The position numbers and the translations under genes were made by a program. Shown here piece by piece: positions 35,462-43,782 of a stretch of 64,000 bases of DNA. The stretch lies in contig JAQGOE010000119.1 in NCBI GenBank assembly GCA_028293725.1, positions 37,692 through 101,691 of the forward strand, written 5' to 3'. The notes under the pieces were generated by a model. It ran no database searches, was not told where the DNA came from, and saw only the letters and a list, made by a program, of their open reading frames with translations. How positions within the stretch are numbered: position 1 is the first letter of the stretch; every line of letters begins with the position of its first letter. The DNA is from Gammaproteobacteria bacterium (lineage in GTDB: Bacteria; Pseudomonadota; Gammaproteobacteria; Steroidobacterales; Steroidobacteraceae).

Positions 35462-36471
35462 TATCTACCTTTCTCCTGTATCAACACGTCCTCCGCGACA
35501 CCACGATGAGTGCCCAGCCACGAGGTCCAGCCGAGCTTGCCCGCGCGCCCGGGACGCGTGCGCGGAATCTCCTCCTGCAGTAGCAGCAGGCGCAGTTGCC
35601 ATGTCCATTCGTCGTTCGTGAACAGGCGCACTAGCGCCGACAGCTCCCGTAAACCCTGCCGGCCCGGCAGGAATGTCTCGAGCCTCACCAACGTGAGCGG
35701 CCCCAACACGATCTCGAACTTGTGTTGGCTTTGCCAGACGGCGCTGCCCAAAAACGCACCGTCCCCCAGGGCCGCGGGCTCCCGGCCGAGGCGGCAACGC
35801 AACTCCGCTGGAACGGTGAGCCGTGCGCCAATAAACTCTTTGATCCGCGCCGGCACGCCGAAGTAATCCGCGAGAATCGCCTGCAGCGCCGCGGCGGAGC
35901 GTGTTTGGTGGCCAAACAGTGCCGCTCGACTCAACTTCGCGTAGTCCGACACGCAATCGCGCCCCCGGGCCGCCGCCGGCCCGAGCCCGAACATGGCGCC
36001 TACATACATCAGGAAGCGGTCACTTTCCGGACGGTCGAAACTCGTGGTGGGATCGGAGTTCGCCCACGCGCGATAGAAGAGTGAGATCAGCCGGTGCTGA
36101 AACACGTTCAGAAAATCGACGACGGTGGAGTCATCGACATGACGTCGGCGCTCATAGGCGAGCTCGGTCACGTGGGCCGGCAACGGTCCATTGGGGCCGA
36201 ACAAGCCGAATGAATGCTGTTCCAACTGCCGCCGACCGGCATCATCCTCCTCGTAGGAAGCAACGTCCGAAGGCGCAAACACCAGGTGTGGCTTCTGGCC
36301 GAGCCGTACCGCGTCGTCGGCCGCCTTGCGGGCTTCGCCCAGGCGGGGCCGTTGCGGAAAGGCCTGCTCGAGCAAACGCAAAGCCGCGAAAAGACTGAAC
36401 CGCTCAGGCGCGCGGCGCAGCTCCTCGAGCGGCGTCAGACGAGTGACCGACGGCCCAGGCGCACCGGCCAT
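35461..36471 (-). CDS. tssG: Type VI secretion baseplate subunit TssG
   Basis: TssG (336 residues) is a baseplate wedge protein that pairs with two TssF copies. Family signatures include FSLFAALRLLEQAFP, HLVFAPSDVASYE, FGLFGPNGPLPAHVTELAYE and the HRLISLFYRAW helix. The ATG at 36471 lies inside the 3' end of tssF (37-bp overlap), and the stop overlaps clpV, so the wedge genes and clpV are coupled. Nothing unusual in length or motif was seen. Confidence 0.95.
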   Translation of the reverse strand: MAGAPGPSVTRLTPLEELRRAPERFSLFAALRLLEQAFPQRPRLGEARKAADDAVRLGQKPHLVFAPSDVASYEEDDAGRRQLEQHSFGLFGPNGPLPAHVTELAYERRRHVDDSTVVDFLNVFQHRLISLFYRAWANSDPTTSFDRPESDRFLMYVGAMFGLGPAAARGRDCVSDYAKLSRAALFGHQTRSAAALQAILADYFGVPARIKEFIGARLTVPAELRCRLGREPAALGDGAFLGSAVWQSQHKFEIVLGPLTLVRLETFLPGRQGLRELSALVRLFTNDEWTWQLRLLLLQEEIPRTRPGRAGKLGWTSWLGTHRGVAEDVLIQEKGR

Positions 36472-38339
36472 GTCTTGATCTCCCCGCGAGACGCTGAGCG
36501 CACTCGCGTTTGAGTGAATGAGTTCAGAGAAACGTAGCGCGCGAAAAACTGCTCGAGCACGCTGGCGAGCGGCACGATCCCCATTCCCTCGAAAGCGGCA
36601 TCATCGAGAGTCAAACTGATCTCGAGTCCGCGCCCGTATGACGTGGGCCCTGGCATGGGCACTCGCCTCACGACCGGCCGGTAGCTCACCCCCCGGACAC
36701 CCTCCACCTGGCGCGTGTGCGCGGCGTCGTTCGGATCGGTATACAACGCGAGCAGGTCGCCCAACATCTGCGGGCCGCCTTGCGGACTGTGCTCGACCAG
36801 CGACAGATAGTTGAGGGAAAGCTGACTGATGAGCTTCCACGCGGTATCGCCAAACGCCGCGGCGGGACGCGGAAAGGTCGGACCTACAATACAACGGACG
36901 GACTCGATCGGACCGCCCCCCTCCACATGGAAGTCAGTCGGTCCCTGCCCCGCCGCCAACAGGATCGGTAGATCGCGATTCGTACACGTGGTCTGCACCT
37001 CGAGCTGCTGGATCTCGCCGCTGAAATGCCGTTGGGCCGAGTCGACGATGGACAGAAAGCACTCGCTGCCCACATAGGCGCTGCGAGTTCCGATCTCACG
37101 CTGCCGGGACGAGATCTTCCGGGGTTGGCGCTGCATGGTGTAATACATCTTCGCCGCTCCGGGCTCGACCAGGTGGTGCCCCGAGTAAAAGCGCTGTACA
37201 TCGGCGATTCGTTGGCTGTTGGCGCCGATGGCCTGCACCCGGTCGATACTGAACACTTCGAAGTCCAGGGGCCGGTTGCGATCCGGAACCAGGTGCATCT
37301 CGGTATCCGCCACACTGATGTGGATTCGATCGGCCGCTCGTGAGAACAGGTTGATGGCCGGTGTGCACCCGAGCCGCAGGTGTTCCGCCGCGACGGCATT
37401 TTCCAAAGCGGAGTGCGTGCGCGCCAGACCGAGGTAGATCTCGAGCTCATCCCCTTCCGCCTGCGCAAAAATCCCGCCCAGATCCTGCAGGGTAAAAAAC
37501 AACAGTCGCTCGGGGAGCGCGAAGTATTCCTGCAGCAGCCGGTATCCCTGGAAGCCTGACCGCGTCACGGGCAGCAGAGCCTCGTCGTCGTCGAGCCCGA
37601 TCGTCCGTACGCACTTCGCGTCGCGTACGTGAACGGCGGCTCCGGAGCGGACAGAACGGGCATGAAAGCCGGTGCAATCCGCGGCGATCTGTTCATACAG
37701 CAGGGCCGCGACGGTAGACGTGGCCTTGATAAAGAACGTGAGCTGCTCCGGACGCAACGATTTCAACTCAATTCCGGGGGCGGCCTTCAACCGCAGGCGC
37801 AGGGCGCCGCGAATCGGCCCGCTGCGGGACAGTCCATTGTGGGACAGTCCATTGTGGGACAGGCCTTGCGAGGAGAGCACACTCGAGCCCACCAGGTAAC
37901 GCGCTTCGGTGACCTCTACGGGCCAAAGCGTTACCTCGTGAGCGGTACGAAATTCACAAACCGTGCGATCGCCCTTGTTGAGCGGCGTCCGCAAACTCGT
38001 CCCTTTAGGGACCACCTGCCCGGTGGGCGGCAGCCCGCCACTCAGATCCGGAACGAACTCCACGATCGCGCACGAGGGCACGGGACACAAAACGTGCGGA
38101 TAGACGAGTTCCAGCAGATGCTGCGTGAAGTCGGGATGACGGGCATCCAGCTTCAACTGTACGCGCGCGGTGAGAAACGCGAAGCTTTCCAACAGGCGCT
38201 CGACATACGGATCCGCGCACTGCAGCCCCTCGATTCCGAGGCGCGCCGCGATACGCGGATACGCCTGCGCGAACTCCGCGCCCGTCTCGCGCACGAACTG
38301 CAGTTCCCGGTTGTAGTATTCGAGCAGCCTGGGATCCAT
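36435..38339 (-). CDS. tssF: Type VI secretion baseplate subunit TssF
   Basis: TssF (634 residues) begins with the family start DPRLLEYYNRELQFVRETGA, continues with ARLGIEGLQCADPYVERLLE and HLLELVYPHVLCPVPS, and ends in the usual C-terminal region (EISLTLDDAAFEGMG; LASVLEQFFARYVSLNSF). The ATG at 38339 is two bases after the tssE stop. Around residues 160-175 the protein carries the short repeat LSHNG-LSHNG-LSRSG, encoded by a 15-bp in-frame tandem repeat not expected in this conserved family. Confidence 0.95.
   Translation of the reverse strand: MDPRLLEYYNRELQFVRETGAEFAQAYPRIAARLGIEGLQCADPYVERLLESFAFLTARVQLKLDARHPDFTQHLLELVYPHVLCPVPSCAIVEFVPDLSGGLPPTGQVVPKGTSLRTPLNKGDRTVCEFRTAHEVTLWPVEVTEARYLVGSSVLSSQGLSHNGLSHNGLSRSGPIRGALRLRLKAAPGIELKSLRPEQLTFFIKATSTVAALLYEQIAADCTGFHARSVRSGAAVHVRDAKCVRTIGLDDDEALLPVTRSGFQGYRLLQEYFALPERLLFFTLQDLGGIFAQAEGDELEIYLGLARTHSALENAVAAEHLRLGCTPAINLFSRAADRIHISVADTEMHLVPDRNRPLDFEVFSIDRVQAIGANSQRIADVQRFYSGHHLVEPGAAKMYYTMQRQPRKISSRQREIGTRSAYVGSECFLSIVDSAQRHFSGEIQQLEVQTTCTNRDLPILLAAGQGPTDFHVEGGGPIESVRCIVGPTFPRPAAAFGDTAWKLISQLSLNYLSLVEHSPQGGPQMLGDLLALYTDPNDAAHTRQVEGVRGVSYRPVVRRVPMPGPTSYGRGLEISLTLDDAAFEGMGIVPLASVLEQFFARYVSLNSFTQTRVRSASRGEIKTWPVRLGRRSLV
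37826..37870. repeat. 15-bp in-frame tandem repeat inside tssF
   Basis: Two identical 15-bp units (GGGACAGTCCATTGT on the plus strand, 37826-37840 and 37841-37855) are followed by a diverged third (37856-37870). The unit length is a multiple of three, so copy-number change would keep the tssF frame and add or remove five residues. Confidence 0.8.
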
Positions 38340-38341
38340 GT

Positions 38342-39118
38342 CTATCTGCCACTCGGGTCGTTGACGTGGACCTCGCCCGACTCGGTATTGATACGGGTGT
38401 GCAGTACGACCTGGTGGGGGGCCGGCTGGCTCCACAACTGTGCGTCGATGCGAAAGGACATCTCCGGCTCCTGCGCCCGCTCACCCTCCGGGTCGTGGCT
38501 GACCCGAACCTTCGTCAGTCGCGGCTCGAAGTTACGGATCACGGCTTCGATCCTGCGAGCTAACTGAGCAGCGCTCACGGAGCTCGCGGCCCGCCCCGCC
38601 AGCGAGGGCATGCCAAAATTCAGTACCGACGAGCGCACGTGAGGCAGAGCGTCGAGGTCATCCGTCGCCTCCAGCGACGAGGCATTCAGCAGCAACGCCA
38701 GGTCGCGACTGACAATCTCCCGCAACCGACGCCCGGTCGCGAAGCGCTGCTCTGGAGTCTCGGAAGATTCATTCAACACGTTGCGCGCCTCGATCTCACA
38801 GAGTTTCTCCAGAAGCACGCCCTCGGAGGCGCCTGGAGGCTTCAGCAGCAGACCCTTCAACTGTGAAATCCCGACACGGCCGGTCGGCGCACAAAAGCGC
38901 AACTCGAGCAGATCCCCGCTCGCGTTCACGCCGGCGCCCGGTACGAGGGACAGCCCTTGCGCGACGAGGAGACCGCGCAGATCCCCCTCGAGAATGCCCA
39001 GCCGCAGCAGCCGGGCACGCTCGAAAGTCAGCACGTAGAGAGTTAGCAGCCGCTCCTCATCGATCAGCCGGTCGAGAAGCGCCGGCTGCAGGCGCTCCCG
39101 CAAACTAAGCTCTGCCAT
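38342..39118 (-). CDS. tssE: Type VI secretion baseplate subunit TssE with a large insertion
   Basis: This gp25-like wedge protein of 258 residues is much longer than typical TssE (about 130-180). The N-terminal helix (SLRERLQPALLDRLIDEE) and the C-terminal gp25 domain (RDLALLLNASSLEATDDLDA; SSVLNFGMPSLAG; AVIRNFEPRLTKVRVS) are standard. Between them, roughly residues 24-125, lies an extra segment (TFERARLLRLGILEGDLRGL; LELRFCAPTGRVGISQLKGL) not expected in the family. I take the ATG at 39118; an upstream in-frame extension is Arg-rich and unlikely to be coding. The insertion shows no frame break, so it is part of the protein. Confidence 0.9.
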   Translation of the reverse strand: MAELSLRERLQPALLDRLIDEERLLTLYVLTFERARLLRLGILEGDLRGLLVAQGLSLVPGAGVNASGDLLELRFCAPTGRVGISQLKGLLLKPPGASEGVLLEKLCEIEARNVLNESSETPEQRFATGRRLREIVSRDLALLLNASSLEATDDLDALPHVRSSVLNFGMPSLAGRAASSVSAAQLARRIEAVIRNFEPRLTKVRVSHDPEGERAQEPEMSFRIDAQLWSQPAPHQVVLHTRINTESGEVHVNDPSGR

Positions 39119-39140
39119 GGCGGCGGCGCTCTCCCGAGCC

Positions 39141-39623
39141 TCAACTCTTCTGGTTCGACGCCGCGTTCCACGCGAACGTGGCCGGAGCACCCTGAATCGC
39201 GCCGCCCTCGATCTTCTGGAATGTCAGGTTGACCTTGGCGAAATGCACGGAGAAATTCTCCTGCAGGTCGGTAGCGGTACCGGAGGCGCTCGTCGTGTAG
39301 GAAGAGATGTAGACCTCGGTGAGGTCGAAAATCAGACTACCTTGCGGCGCCGCGCCGGCACCTGCAGCCGCAATAGTGAGCGTCCCGGTCGCTATTTTCT
39401 CGCCGTTGGCACACGCCTGCATGATCGTCGGTGAGGCGGTGTCCACGACTTTCGTGCACGAGATGTTATAAATGTGTGTGGTGCTCGAGCTGGTCGTCGA
39501 GCCCGAGTGCACATTCTTCTCGTTCGACAGCCCCCAGCTGAAGCTGGTGAGCTCCAGTTGCCCGGGGAATACCTCGCTCGCGCCCTGCAGGGCCGGAAGT
39601 TTCAGGAAAATATTACCTGCCAT
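39141..39623 (-). CDS. hcp: Type VI secretion tube protein Hcp (TssD)
   Basis: Hcp (160 residues) forms hexameric rings that build the secreted inner tube. MAGNIFLKLPALQGASE, LTSFSWGLSNEKN and the late NFSVHFAKVNLTFQKI match the Hcp1-type beta barrel. The fold is complete, with no extension or fused effector domain. It lies directly downstream of tssC, the usual sheath-tube order. Confidence 0.95.
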   Translation of the reverse strand: MAGNIFLKLPALQGASEVFPGQLELTSFSWGLSNEKNVHSGSTTSSSTTHIYNISCTKVVDTASPTIMQACANGEKIATGTLTIAAAGAGAAPQGSLIFDLTEVYISSYTTSASGTATDLQENFSVHFAKVNLTFQKIEGGAIQGAPATFAWNAASNQKS

Positions 39624-39656
39624 GATCTAGGCTCCTTTTAAATGGTCTGACAATCT

Positions 39657-41147
39657 TCAGGAATTCGTGGCCGAAGGCAGCCGTGATACCAGGCTGAGAG
39701 TGACGTTCACGCCTTCGAGCTGGTAATGCGGCCGCAGGAGGAACTGCGCGGTGTAGTAACCCGGGTTACCTTCCACCTCCTCCACTTTCACCGACGCACC
39801 TGCGAGCGGCCTGCGCGCCTTCTGCTCCTCACCCGCCACGCCAGGATTTCCCAGCGTGTATTGCATGATCCAATTTCCCAGGAAACGCTCCATCTCGGCG
39901 CGCTCCTTGAAGGAACCGATCTTGTCGCGCACCATGCACTTCAAGTAGTGCGCGAAACGGCACGTGGCAAACATGTAGGGAAGTCGTGCCGCCAGCCGTG
40001 CGTTCGCAGTCGCGTCGAGGTCCATGTACTCCATGGGCTTCTGCAACGATTGCGCGCCGATGAAAGCGGCCATGTCCGTGCCTTTGCGATGCACGAGCGG
40101 CATCAGGCCGGCGTTGGCGAGTTCCGCCTCGCGGCGGTCGCTGATGGCGATTTCGGTCGGACACTTCATGTCCACACCGCCATCGTCGCTCGGGAAGGCG
40201 TGAACCGGCAAACTCTCGACGAGGCCGCCGGACTCGACGCCGCGGATGGCCGTGCACCAGCCGTATTGTTTGAAGGCACGCGTTATGTTCGCAGCCATGG
40301 CGTATGCCGAGTTCGCCCAGGTATAACGCGTGTGCTCACCGGTCCCGGTCTCCTCTTCGAAGTCGAACTGCTCGACCGGGTTGGTCTTGGCTCCGTAGGG
40401 CAGGCGCGCCAGGAACCGCGGCATGCACAGCCCTATATACTTCGCGTCTTCGGACTCGCGCAGCGATCGCCACGCCGCGTAGTCCGGCGGGGCGTAGATC
40501 TTTGCGAGGTCACGCGGATTGGCGAGCTCCTGCCAGGAGTCCATGCCCATGAGTGTCGAGCCGGCCGCCGCCAGAAACGGAGCGTGCGCGGCCGCGGCGA
40601 TCTGGGCCATCTGACCCAGCAACTCCACATCGCCAGGCGTGTGATCGAAGTAGTAGTCCGCGACGAGCGCGCCGTACGGCTCCCCGCCCAACTGTCCATA
40701 CTCCTGCTCGTAGACCTTCTTGAAGAGCGGGCTCTGGTCCCAGCTGGCTCCCTTGTATTTCCGCAGGGACTTGAAGATCTCCGTCTTCGAGACGTTCATC
40801 ACCCGGATCTTCAGGAGCTGGTCGGTCTCCGTGTTCTGCACCAGGTAGCCCAGACCGCGCCAGGCGCTCTCGACCTGTTGGACACGCGGGTGATGCAGGA
40901 TGACGTTGAGCTGCGCCGAGAGTTTGCTGTCGATCTCGGCGATGATCGACTTGATCGTCGCGACCACGTCATCGGAAACGACGGTTGTCTCGCGCAGCGC
41001 TTGCTCGGCGAGGGTCTGCATCGCGCGCTGTACTTCGGAGCGGGCGAGAGCGGTCTTCGGCTTGAATTCTTTCTGCAGCAGCTCGCTAAAGCTGGTGGCG
41101 GCGGGGGTTGCGCTCGCGGGCTGCGCTTCCGGCATGACTTCGGCCAT
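39657..41147 (-). CDS. tssC: Type VI secretion contractile sheath large subunit TssC
   Basis: TssC (VipB, 496 residues) forms the contractile sheath with TssB. Conserved stretches include ESAWRGLGYLVQNTETDQLL, KVYEQEYGQLGGEPYGALVA, SLRESEDAKYIGLCMPRFLA, RGVESGGLVESLPVHAFPSD and YMFATCRFAHYLKCMVRDKI. It ends with the tail used in sheath interlinking (YQLEGVNVTLSLVSRLP). The ATG at 41147 lies 23 bp after tssB. Length and motifs are entirely standard. Confidence 0.97.
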   Translation of the reverse strand: MAEVMPEAQPASATPAATSFSELLQKEFKPKTALARSEVQRAMQTLAEQALRETTVVSDDVVATIKSIIAEIDSKLSAQLNVILHHPRVQQVESAWRGLGYLVQNTETDQLLKIRVMNVSKTEIFKSLRKYKGASWDQSPLFKKVYEQEYGQLGGEPYGALVADYYFDHTPGDVELLGQMAQIAAAAHAPFLAAAGSTLMGMDSWQELANPRDLAKIYAPPDYAAWRSLRESEDAKYIGLCMPRFLARLPYGAKTNPVEQFDFEEETGTGEHTRYTWANSAYAMAANITRAFKQYGWCTAIRGVESGGLVESLPVHAFPSDDGGVDMKCPTEIAISDRREAELANAGLMPLVHRKGTDMAAFIGAQSLQKPMEYMDLDATANARLAARLPYMFATCRFAHYLKCMVRDKIGSFKERAEMERFLGNWIMQYTLGNPGVAGEEQKARRPLAGASVKVEEVEGNPGYYTAQFLLRPHYQLEGVNVTLSLVSRLPSATNS

Positions 41148-41170
41148 GTTTTAAACTCCTGGGGAAACTG

Positions 41171-41692
41171 TTATGACTGACCGTCTTCGGTCGGCTCCGG
41201 CGGCTTGGGAGCCGCGGCCAGCGCCTGTAACAGCGCGGGGTCGCTCAACGCCCTGGCGACCAACTCTTCGGCGCCCGTCTTGCCATCCATGTAGGTCACG
41301 AGGTTGGCGAGTTGCTGGCGCGCCTCGAGCAGCTTCGCGAGCGGATCCACCTGGGAAGCGAGCCTGGCGGGGGAAAAGTCGTCCATGCTCTCGAAGGCGA
41401 GATTCAAGGCCAGGTTCCCCTCGCCGGTCAGCAAGTTAGGAACGGTGACATTGGCGGTCGGCCGGATGGAGCGCATGCGCTCGTCGAAGTTGTCGGCGTC
41501 CACCTCCACGAACTTGCGCTCGTCCACGCTCGGCAGCGTCTCGCGCGAATCACCACTCAAGTCGCTCATGACCCCCATCACGAATGGGAGCTCGATCTTC
41601 TTCTCGGAGCCATAGACTTCGACTTCGTATTCGATCTGTACGCGCGGCGCGCGGTTGCGCGCTATGAATTTTTGACTGCTTTGCTTCGCCAT
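41171..41692 (-). CDS. tssB: Type VI secretion contractile sheath small subunit TssB
   Basis: TssB (VipA, 173 residues) pairs with TssC; the sheath they form drives secretion. The family signatures RAPRVQIEYEVEVYGSEKKI, LPFVMGVMSDLSGD and ERKFVEVDADNFDERMRSI are intact, and the C-terminal helix that interlocks with TssC is present. I use the ATG at 41692 with AAGG upstream; a GTG eight codons earlier is possible but less likely. Confidence 0.96.
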   Translation of the reverse strand: MAKQSSQKFIARNRAPRVQIEYEVEVYGSEKKIELPFVMGVMSDLSGDSRETLPSVDERKFVEVDADNFDERMRSIRPTANVTVPNLLTGEGNLALNLAFESMDDFSPARLASQVDPLAKLLEARQQLANLVTYMDGKTGAEELVARALSDPALLQALAAAPKPPEPTEDGQS

Positions 41693-41740
41693 GACTTTCA
41701 ACCTTGATTTGTTCACGAGGACTGGCTCATACGGACTGGC

Positions 41741-42775
41741 TCACACGGAGGGGTCACGCACGCCGACGGCCTTCTTCACCGGGTCGACGACCTCGGGCGC
41801 GACCTCGGCGAGCGCTTCGAAGAAACTCATCGATACCAGGCGCTTGGCGCGCTCGGCAACCATCGGGACAAGACTTCCCGGCTCATTGCTGCGGTAGTAA
41901 CTCATTACCGCATCCAACGCGCGGAGCACGTCCTGGCGGGATGCAATGGTTCCAACTTCCTGAGCTTTTGAGGCCGTACCAGCCGACCCTACAGACGACG
42001 ACTCACCCACGTCGCTCGCCGCGGGCTCGGCAGGCTGTAACACGTACGGCGCGAGCATCTGTTGCATCCGCTGCAACACCTGAAGGAGGGCATCAAGCTT
42101 GGGCACTGCGTTCGAGCCGCCGCCCCGCTCGAGCATGACTGCTTCGATCCGCTGTAATGCACTGGCCGCGGCGAGCGCCAGGTGGGAGAGGTCCGTCAGC
42201 GCCCGTGGGTCCGCGGCCGACAGCGCCGATTTGATCAAATCGTTGGAAATCGGCTTGGCAACCAGATCGGTTGCCGCCAGCAAACCGTTGGCAATCTCGA
42301 AATCGCGTACGCTGAACGAGCCGAGCCGCGCATCTTTCACAACCGCCGTACGACGCAGTGGGTCGACGATGCCGAGCCGATCCGCGAAGAACATCAGAGC
42401 ATTACGGCGTGCGATGGCATCGTCGTCGAGCCGCGGATAGACCTCTGCCCAATACTGGGCGAGCCACGTATCGGCCAACAGGATTACGCGCAGCGCATCG
42501 GTAAGAGAGTCACTACGTAGCGTAGCCGCCGCGAGATGCGCCAGAACCCGCAAATCTTTGCTGTCCGCGAGGGCGTCGAGGCTTGCGGCGCGAATCGCCC
42601 GCCAGTCTGGCTCATCGCCCGCGGCCTTGATTCGCCCGAATACCCGATAAGCCTCGAGCGCGGCCAGCGCCTGCGTATCGTCCAGGGCGCTACCACAGGC
42701 GTTATCGACCGCGATCGGCTCCGCCAGCTTCGCGAGCTGCGCCACAAAATCAACACCAATGGGTTTCTGATCCAC
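41741..42775 (-). CDS. tssA: Type VI secretion cap/baseplate protein TssA
   Basis: TssA (344 residues) starts the secretion operon and probably primes tail assembly. The ImpA-type N-terminal domain is visible (DNACGSALDDT; EPDWRAIRAASLDAL; DLRVLAHLAAATLRSDSL; WAEVYPRLDDDAIARRNALM). A linker and a C-terminal helical region (RQDVLRALDAVMSYYRSNEP; LVPMVAERAKRLVSMSFFEA) follow. The start is GTG at 42775, preceded by AGGACGAC; no ATG is in a suitable place. The C-terminal form resembles short-type TssA proteins. Confidence 0.92.
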   Translation of the reverse strand: MDQKPIGVDFVAQLAKLAEPIAVDNACGSALDDTQALAALEAYRVFGRIKAAGDEPDWRAIRAASLDALADSKDLRVLAHLAAATLRSDSLTDALRVILLADTWLAQYWAEVYPRLDDDAIARRNALMFFADRLGIVDPLRRTAVVKDARLGSFSVRDFEIANGLLAATDLVAKPISNDLIKSALSAADPRALTDLSHLALAAASALQRIEAVMLERGGGSNAVPKLDALLQVLQRMQQMLAPYVLQPAEPAASDVGESSSVGSAGTASKAQEVGTIASRQDVLRALDAVMSYYRSNEPGSLVPMVAERAKRLVSMSFFEALAEVAPEVVDPVKKAVGVRDPSV

Positions 42776-42979
42776 TCGTCGTCCTGAAGTACTCCGGTGC
42801 ACTACGCGCCGGATGGGACGAAGCATGGCCGCGGGTCGCGAGGGAACACAGCAGCGGCCGCCGAAGTCACAGTTCACGCGGACTGAATAATCGCAAGAGG
42901 CAGGAACGCGAAGTCCACCTGTCGTTGTTGACAGCTCCCTCATTGGGGATAGTGGGTATCACGGCGACGCCGGGCAGCC

Positions 42980-42985
42980 TATAAT
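42980..42985 (+). promoter_or_regulatory. Candidate -10 element for the response-regulator operon
   Basis: A perfect TATAAT lies 35 bp before the response-regulator ATG in the 245-bp divergent region facing tssA. A matching -35 is poor (around 42957). A separate TTGACA sits at 42928-42933, too far upstream to pair with it. No clear promoter, and no sigma-54 GG/GC element, could be found in the tssA direction. Confidence 0.4.
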
Positions 42986-43020
42986 CTGCTGCAATTGAAA
43001 CCGATCCCGATTGACCTGAC

Positions 43021-43767
43021 ATGGATGGCGCGCCCAAGCCCAGCGACAGCAAAGCTGGACACATCCTGGTCGTCGATGACGACCCCGCAACACGACGGAT
43101 GGTCACGAGTTACTTGCAGGAACATGCCCTTTCCGCAAGCTCGGCCGCCGACGGCCGCGAGTTGAGTCGTCACCTCGCGCAGGGCGAGCCGAGTCTCATC
43201 ATCCTGGACCTACGTCTCGGCGAGCAAGACGGCCTGGACCTTTTGCGAACGATCCGCTCGAGTTCGGACGTCCCCGTCATCATCACTACGGGCCACCGCC
43301 TCGACGAGGTCGATCGAGTTGTCGGCTTAGAGCTTGGCGCGGACGACTACGTAACGAAACCTTTCGGCCTTCGCGAGCTGCTTGCGCGGGTGCGCGCGAT
43401 ATTGCGTCGGCAAGAGCTCGGACGTCAGGCGCGAACGCGCGAGCCGCAGCGTGGAGGATTCGCGTTTGGAGGATGGAGGCTCGAGCGAAGCAGTAGACGA
43501 CTGCTGAGCGCGGACGGCGAGCCGGTCGCGCTGACTAAAGGCGAATACGCCCTCCTCGTTGCCTTTCTGGAAACGCCACAACGGCCGCTCACGCGTGAGC
43601 AGCTACTGCAGGCGACTCGCGTGAACGAAGACATCTTCGACCGCAGCATCGATGTGCAAGTCCTGCGCCTGCGTCGCAAACTCGAGACACACACGGGCGC
43701 CCCGCGTGTCATTCGCACCGAGCGTGGCGTAGGGTATGTGTTCATGCTGCCCGTCGAACCCCTCTAG
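43021..43767 (+). CDS. OmpR-family response regulator
   Basis: This 248-residue DNA-binding response regulator has a receiver domain with acidic pocket (LVVDDDPATRRM), phosphoacceptor Asp63 (IILDLRLGEQDGLD) and Lys113 (GADDYVTKPFG), followed by an OmpR/PhoB winged helix (VALTKGEYALLVAFLETPQR; VQVLRLRRKLE; IRTERGVGYVF). It heads a plus-strand operon with a di-heme peroxidase and a histidine kinase, divergent from the type VI secretion operon. The kinase two genes downstream is its likely partner; the secretion operon is a plausible but unproven target. Confidence 0.93.
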   Translation: MDGAPKPSDSKAGHILVVDDDPATRRMVTSYLQEHALSASSAADGRELSRHLAQGEPSLIILDLRLGEQDGLDLLRTIRSSSDVPVIITTGHRLDEVDRVVGLELGADDYVTKPFGLRELLARVRAILRRQELGRQARTREPQRGGFAFGGWRLERSSRRLLSADGEPVALTKGEYALLVAFLETPQRPLTREQLLQATRVNEDIFDRSIDVQVLRLRRKLETHTGAPRVIRTERGVGYVFMLPVEPL

Positions 43768-43782
43768 TCAGAATCTTCCCCG

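Noticed and set aside
37826..37870. Short repeats as a CRISPR array
   Set aside because: Units are 15 bp, directly adjacent without spacers, and translate in frame within tssF.
39726..41180. Open frame of 484 codons on the plus strand
   Set aside because: It lies exactly antisense to tssC. Long antisense frames are expected in high-GC DNA, and its translation is Arg/His-rich without domain features.
42776..43020. Sigma-54 promoter for the secretion operon
   Set aside because: I looked for the GG-N10-GC arrangement on the minus strand and found no convincing match.
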